25,458 nucleotides of DNA from Ancrocorticia sp039812645 (GTDB lineage Bacteria; Actinomycetota; Actinomycetes; Actinomycetales; Actinomycetaceae), in the NCBI GenBank assembly GCA_039812645.1, contig JBDIAV010000039.1, forward strand, positions 1-25,458, read 5' to 3'. A program made the translations under genes and the position numbers. The notes under the pieces are model-generated. The model did not search any database. It worked only from the letters and a program-made list of their open reading frames with translations, and had not been told where the DNA came from. Of the stretch, positions 22,096-25,458 are shown one piece after another (position 1 is the first letter of the stretch; every line of letters starts with the position of its first letter).

Positions 22096-23919
22096 ATGAC
22101 ATCGGGAGCAGCTTTGAGCAGTGTGCCAGCGGTATGGGCACAGGACCGGAAGGCGCGTGGCGCCTTCTTTACTCCTGCCCCAATTGCTGAATTTATGGTG
22201 CGCTGGGCTGTACGCAACGCCCGAGATCGGATTATGGACCCTTCGTGTGGCGATGCCGCGTTCCTTTTGCCCGCCACTCATCGTCTTGCGGAACTGTCGA
22301 GCGCGGAGATAGGGAGCAACGTCGGTGCTTCAGTGGGGGCGCCCACTGTCGAGGCTGCAGAAGTTGCGGCAGAAGCTTCACCTGCAATCGCTCCCATAGT
22401 TCCCTCAGAGGCCACGGTCCCCCCAGCTCTCTTAGATGCCTCGAGTGCCTCCGGAACCGAGTACGTTCCTCACGTTCATGGCGTCGATATTCACGAACCT
22501 ACCGCCATGGCAGCCCGCGAAGCCGTTGCGGCAGCGGGTGGAACAGCCCACGTCACCGTTGATGATTTCTTTAATATTGCGCCTTCATCGCGTTTCGATG
22601 CCATTGTGGGTAATCCTCCTTACATCCGCTACCAGGGCTTTACGGGTATTGCTCGCACTCGCGCACGCGAAGCAGCATTGCGCGCTGGCGTGTCACTCAC
22701 CGCATTGGCGTCCAGTTGGGCGGCATTCGTCATTCATGCAAGCCAGTTCCTTGTCCCTGGCGGCAGGCTCGCTTTCGTTCTCCCCGCGGAACTTCTCAGC
22801 GTGAACTACGCCGGGCCGGTACGCCGATTCCTCTTTGAGCATTTTGGCGGTGTCGAACTCATCATGTTTGAGCACCAGGTATTCCCGGATGCCGAGGCGG
22901 ACGTCGTCCTTCTCATGGCGAGCAATTATGGTGGGCGCACCGATTCCGCCATTATCCGTCAGGTTCCGGACGAGGCCCACCTAGATGACGATGTTGCCCC
23001 GCTTCACTGGGCGCCCTCCGATCCCACAGAGAAGTGGACGGGATTGCTCGTCGAGCCGGAAGCTCAGGCTACGCTGTCCACGCTTATTGATCGCGGACTC
23101 TTTAACTCCCTCTCCGACTGGGGGAATACCAAGCTCGGGGCCGTGACAGGTGGCAACCAGTATTTCGCCCTCTCTCCAGCACGCGTCAAAGAGCTCGGAT
23201 TGTCTCGCCGCGACCTCGTTCGCGTTAGCCCACCCGGTTCCAGCCATTTGAGAGGTCTCGAGTTGTCCCCTTCTGGCCTTGCTGCCCTCAGTCGGGCGGG
23301 GAAATCAACCTGGCTGTTCTATCCAAAAGAGCCACTCTCACGAGCGGCAGCGGAGTACGTAGAGGCCGGGCAACGCGCAGGCGTCAATCAGGCGTACAAA
23401 TGCAAAGTGAGGTCACCCTGGTACAAGGTTCCACTACTCGCGGTACCCGATCTCTTCCTCACCTGCATGAACGCGGACACCCCGCGCCTTACGACAAATT
23501 CCGCGGCGGCCCACCACCTCAACTCGATTCACGGTGTCTATCTACGGGGTGACATCACTGAACTCGGCCGAGAGTTACTCCCCCTCGCAAGCCTCAATTC
23601 AGCTACCCTGCTGCACGCCGAGGTTACAGGCCGGAGTTACGGAGGAGGCATACTCAAACTGGAGCCACGAGAGGCCAGCGTGTGGATGATGCCATCCGTG
23701 GCACTTGTGACCGAGAAAGCGGATGCTTTGCGCTCGGTTCGTTCTACCGTTTCTGCGAAGCTTGCTCAAGGTAAACTATTGGAAGCTGTGACCTGCGTCG
23801 ATGAGGTTCTCTTCGGATCCACCGGCACACTCCCAGCCCAGCAGCTCGAGGCCATTCGTTTGGCTCGAGAGAGCATTGCGAACAGGCGCACGAGAAGAGG
23901 ACGCAAGAATGGCCGCTAA
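22096..23919 (+). CDS. amino-methyltransferase of a restriction-modification system
   Basis: This predicted 607-aa DNA methyltransferase has gamma-class order. FFTPAPIAEFMV (about 24-35) is the motif X region, DPSCGDAAF (48-56) the SAM-binding motif I, GVDIHE (129-134) motif II, and NPPYIRYQG (173-181) the catalytic motif IV for adenine N6 (or cytosine N4) methylation. The target-recognition part would be the long C-terminal half. Residues about 69-123 are an Ala/Pro/Val/Ser-rich insertion between motifs I and II. ATG 22096 is preferred over 21958, which lies inside the terminator; its ribosome site is weak. It overlaps the next gene by 11 bp, typical of a paired restriction enzyme. Confidence 0.9.
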   Translation: MTSGAALSSVPAVWAQDRKARGAFFTPAPIAEFMVRWAVRNARDRIMDPSCGDAAFLLPATHRLAELSSAEIGSNVGASVGAPTVEAAEVAAEASPAIAPIVPSEATVPPALLDASSASGTEYVPHVHGVDIHEPTAMAAREAVAAAGGTAHVTVDDFFNIAPSSRFDAIVGNPPYIRYQGFTGIARTRAREAALRAGVSLTALASSWAAFVIHASQFLVPGGRLAFVLPAELLSVNYAGPVRRFLFEHFGGVELIMFEHQVFPDAEADVVLLMASNYGGRTDSAIIRQVPDEAHLDDDVAPLHWAPSDPTEKWTGLLVEPEAQATLSTLIDRGLFNSLSDWGNTKLGAVTGGNQYFALSPARVKELGLSRRDLVRVSPPGSSHLRGLELSPSGLAALSRAGKSTWLFYPKEPLSRAAAEYVEAGQRAGVNQAYKCKVRSPWYKVPLLAVPDLFLTCMNADTPRLTTNSAAAHHLNSIHGVYLRGDITELGRELLPLASLNSATLLHAEVTGRSYGGGILKLEPREASVWMMPSVALVTEKADALRSVRSTVSAKLAQGKLLEAVTCVDEVLFGSTGTLPAQQLEAIRLARESIANRRTRRGRKNGR

Positions 23920-25090
23920 GTCCACCTCGACCAAGGCGCAGGCATGGCGCTTTTTCGATCGAATTGTGTCACTTGCATCCCCCGGTGGCCATTACAGCAA
24001 CCCATGGTCTGTAAACGACGACGGCGCCCTCACCTACCACCCAGACTTTGCCACCCTCGAGAAACTGCTCGGTGTTCCCCTGTACTTGGACGCCTCCACC
24101 ACCACGGGTGTTCCTGCTCTCGCCCTCGACGTGTGGCTTTCCTATGAGCTGCGCCGTGCCGGATTCGATGAGGATTCAACGTGGCCGCGGGCCACTGCAC
24201 CACGGGTTCTCCCTGGTCCCGTTGCCAGCCTCTTGCAGTCACTTCCTTCGCCCGAGCGAAAGGCCCTCCTTCAACGTATTCTCACCACCTCACCCACCGG
24301 CGTGGCCCCATCACAGGCGCTCATTTTGGGGAAGAACTATCGCAAGCAAGTCGACGTTGTCATGTCGAACTGGTCCACCGGGCCAGAAATTCTCATTAGC
24401 ACGAAACGTATGGACTCCAGTTTCGGCAAGAATGCCCAAAACCGTATCGAAGAAGCTTACGGAGACGCCAAGAATCTGAGACTACGCCATCCCATGGCAG
24501 CCCTTGGCTTTTTCTTTGGGATCCGTTCCACCGCATTTACCCAGGAATCCCGTACAGCGGAGTTCATCGCCGATCTCCTCCACAAGCTAGGCGAGGAGGA
24601 CGATGCTTACCACGCTACCTGCCTCTTGCCCATCGAATATGGCAACCACGTTGTGGGCGTCAGCGACGCGTCCGATGAGTCGGATGGCGAAGAGCCTCTC
24701 CTGGTCGTAACTGAGCAGAATAGCACGATTGAGCCACGTAATACGGCCGAACAAGGAATCGTAGTGAAAAGCGACGCCGAGAACGCCGGCACCGAAAGTT
24801 CACTCACAGGTAGCTACGCCGAGCCTTTCGACATGTTCAACCTTCCATCTCAGCCTGCTTTGGATGAGCCGGATGTCGAATGGCAGGACACCTTTAACTT
24901 CGACGAGGGTGTTGACGTCGATGCCGCGCTCTCCCAGCTTCCACCGGTGAAAATTCAAGAGGGTTTTGTACCCGAGAGTCTGCGGGCGGGAGCCTTCCTT
25001 GAGAAAATTATGACGCGAGTTCTCGCCGCCACCCCCACTACTCTCCATGAAACTGCGAGAGACAAGGTGAAAGAAGCCCGCCGTGGCTGA
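23909..25090 (+). CDS. probable type II restriction endonuclease
   Basis: This predicted 393-aa protein has no recognised name. It starts within the methyltransferase gene (11-bp overlap), with GAAGAGGA just upstream of ATG 23909. Residues about 145-200 hold the best catalytic candidate: KQVDVVMSN (Asp149), then PEILISTKRM (Lys166), then KNAQNRIEEAYGDAKNLRLR and HPMAALGFFFG. A D...xxK arrangement followed by KN-x3-R-x-EEA resembles PD-(D/E)XK type II enzymes in which the acidic residue before Lys is replaced; this is inference. Residues about 258-345 are an acidic, low-complexity insertion. The specificity is unknown. Confidence 0.7.
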   Translation: MAAKSTSTKAQAWRFFDRIVSLASPGGHYSNPWSVNDDGALTYHPDFATLEKLLGVPLYLDASTTTGVPALALDVWLSYELRRAGFDEDSTWPRATAPRVLPGPVASLLQSLPSPERKALLQRILTTSPTGVAPSQALILGKNYRKQVDVVMSNWSTGPEILISTKRMDSSFGKNAQNRIEEAYGDAKNLRLRHPMAALGFFFGIRSTAFTQESRTAEFIADLLHKLGEEDDAYHATCLLPIEYGNHVVGVSDASDESDGEEPLLVVTEQNSTIEPRNTAEQGIVVKSDAENAGTESSLTGSYAEPFDMFNLPSQPALDEPDVEWQDTFNFDEGVDVDAALSQLPPVKIQEGFVPESLRAGAFLEKIMTRVLAATPTTLHETARDKVKEARRG

Positions 25091-25427
25091 GTCACACACC
25101 CTTGTCTTCTTTACAGCTCAATGGTGTGCTCCCGCAGTCCCAATGATCACAATCTTCGAGGAAACCATTCGCGATCTCACCCGGCTTCACCCGGAACTGG
25201 AGTTGACGGGCGTCGTCGTCGACCTTGACGAAGAAGAAACCAACCAGCAACTGAACGCCGCCCCACCCACGGTCTCCGCGGAACTTCTTGAATCGATTGA
25301 TTTCGTACCGATAATGGTCCTGCTCGAGGGCGATGCTCTGAGTGGGCGCGAGGTTACGCGGCTCGTCGGCCAGCTACCGAAGCTTGTGATCCGTCACCAG
25401 CTTGTCGCCGCGCTCGGGGTGGAATAG
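25083..25427 (+). CDS. thioredoxin-fold protein with monothiol CAPA site
   Basis: This 114-aa protein shows a thioredoxin-like start (HTLVFFTAQWCAPAVPMI) and a later DFVPIMVLLEGD strand with the cis-Pro position, but the active site is Cys15-Ala-Pro-Ala18: the second, resolving cysteine is missing, and no other Cys is seen. It cannot be a normal dithiol oxidoreductase; monothiol chemistry or a binding role is possible. The GTG at 25083 lies 8 bp inside the restriction gene. It follows trxB only after the SPFH, RHH and restriction genes, so it may be a diverged relative of the trxA normally beside trxB. The last 31 bases of the window show nothing. Confidence 0.8.
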   Translation: MAESHTLVFFTAQWCAPAVPMITIFEETIRDLTRLHPELELTGVVVDLDEEETNQQLNAAPPTVSAELLESIDFVPIMVLLEGDALSGREVTRLVGQLPKLVIRHQLVAALGVE

Positions 25428-25458
25428 TCTCAGCCCACCGACTACCCCGATCGGCACT

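Noticed and set aside
1..25458. Replication origin or parS sites
   Set aside because: I saw no DnaA-box cluster and no parS-like 16-mer, although gene order suggests the origin is not far away.

Overview
This window looks like a chromosomal segment from a moderately high-GC actinobacterium, most likely of the Actinomycetales/Actinomycetaceae type. The gene order is the clue: rpsF-ssb-rpsR-rplI, a class A PBP, padR-ino1, an MFS permease, the CCA-adding enzyme, a Nudix hydrolase, a DUF6049-type envelope protein, an MviN-type pseudokinase and trxB. From memory, this is the origin-proximal block shared by Streptomyces and, split around the origin, by Mycobacterium. If the usual order holds, trxA, cell-wall amidase, parB/parA and dnaA would lie beyond the right end. 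The genus is not determined from sequence alone.

Layout. Positions 1-561 have no convincing gene: an almost pure A/C tract, a 7-bp tandem repeat, a strong minus-strand terminator and a duplicated 24-mer. Positions 562-2007 (-) encode a membrane-anchored L,D-transpeptidase. A 474-bp gap follows, with a large palindromic element and a strong terminator. Positions 2482-4279 (-) hold the ribosomal protein/SSB operon in the order rpsF, ssb, rpsR, rplI. Positions 4531-8324 (-) hold a tightly spaced pair: an AI-2E family membrane protein, then a class A penicillin-binding protein. A divergent 436-bp region rich in small palindromes separates them from padR-ino1 (+, 8761-10539). A shared terminator lies between ino1 and the convergent MFS/CCA-transferase pair (-, 10624-13580). 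From 13695 the + strand carries Nudix, DUF6049, pseudokinase and trxB.

The right-hand 5 kb (20363-25458) looks more accessory. It holds an SPFH/band-7 membrane protein with a ribbon-helix-helix/AT-hook protein behind an AT-rich 29-bp palindrome. After a 20-bp-stem terminator comes a three-gene overlapping cluster: a gamma-type amino-methyltransferase, a probable type II restriction endonuclease, and a thioredoxin-fold protein that has lost its second active-site cysteine.

Themes. Much of the core is cell-envelope construction: L,D-transpeptidase, PBP, inositol-phosphate synthase, DUF6049 and the MviN-type pseudokinase. The least expected points are a pseudokinase/ectodomain protein standing where a MurJ-pseudokinase fusion or murJ gene would be expected, with no murJ in the window; the RHH/AT-hook-SPFH operon with its candidate operator; and a restriction-modification cluster coupled to a monothiol thioredoxin-like gene next to trxB.
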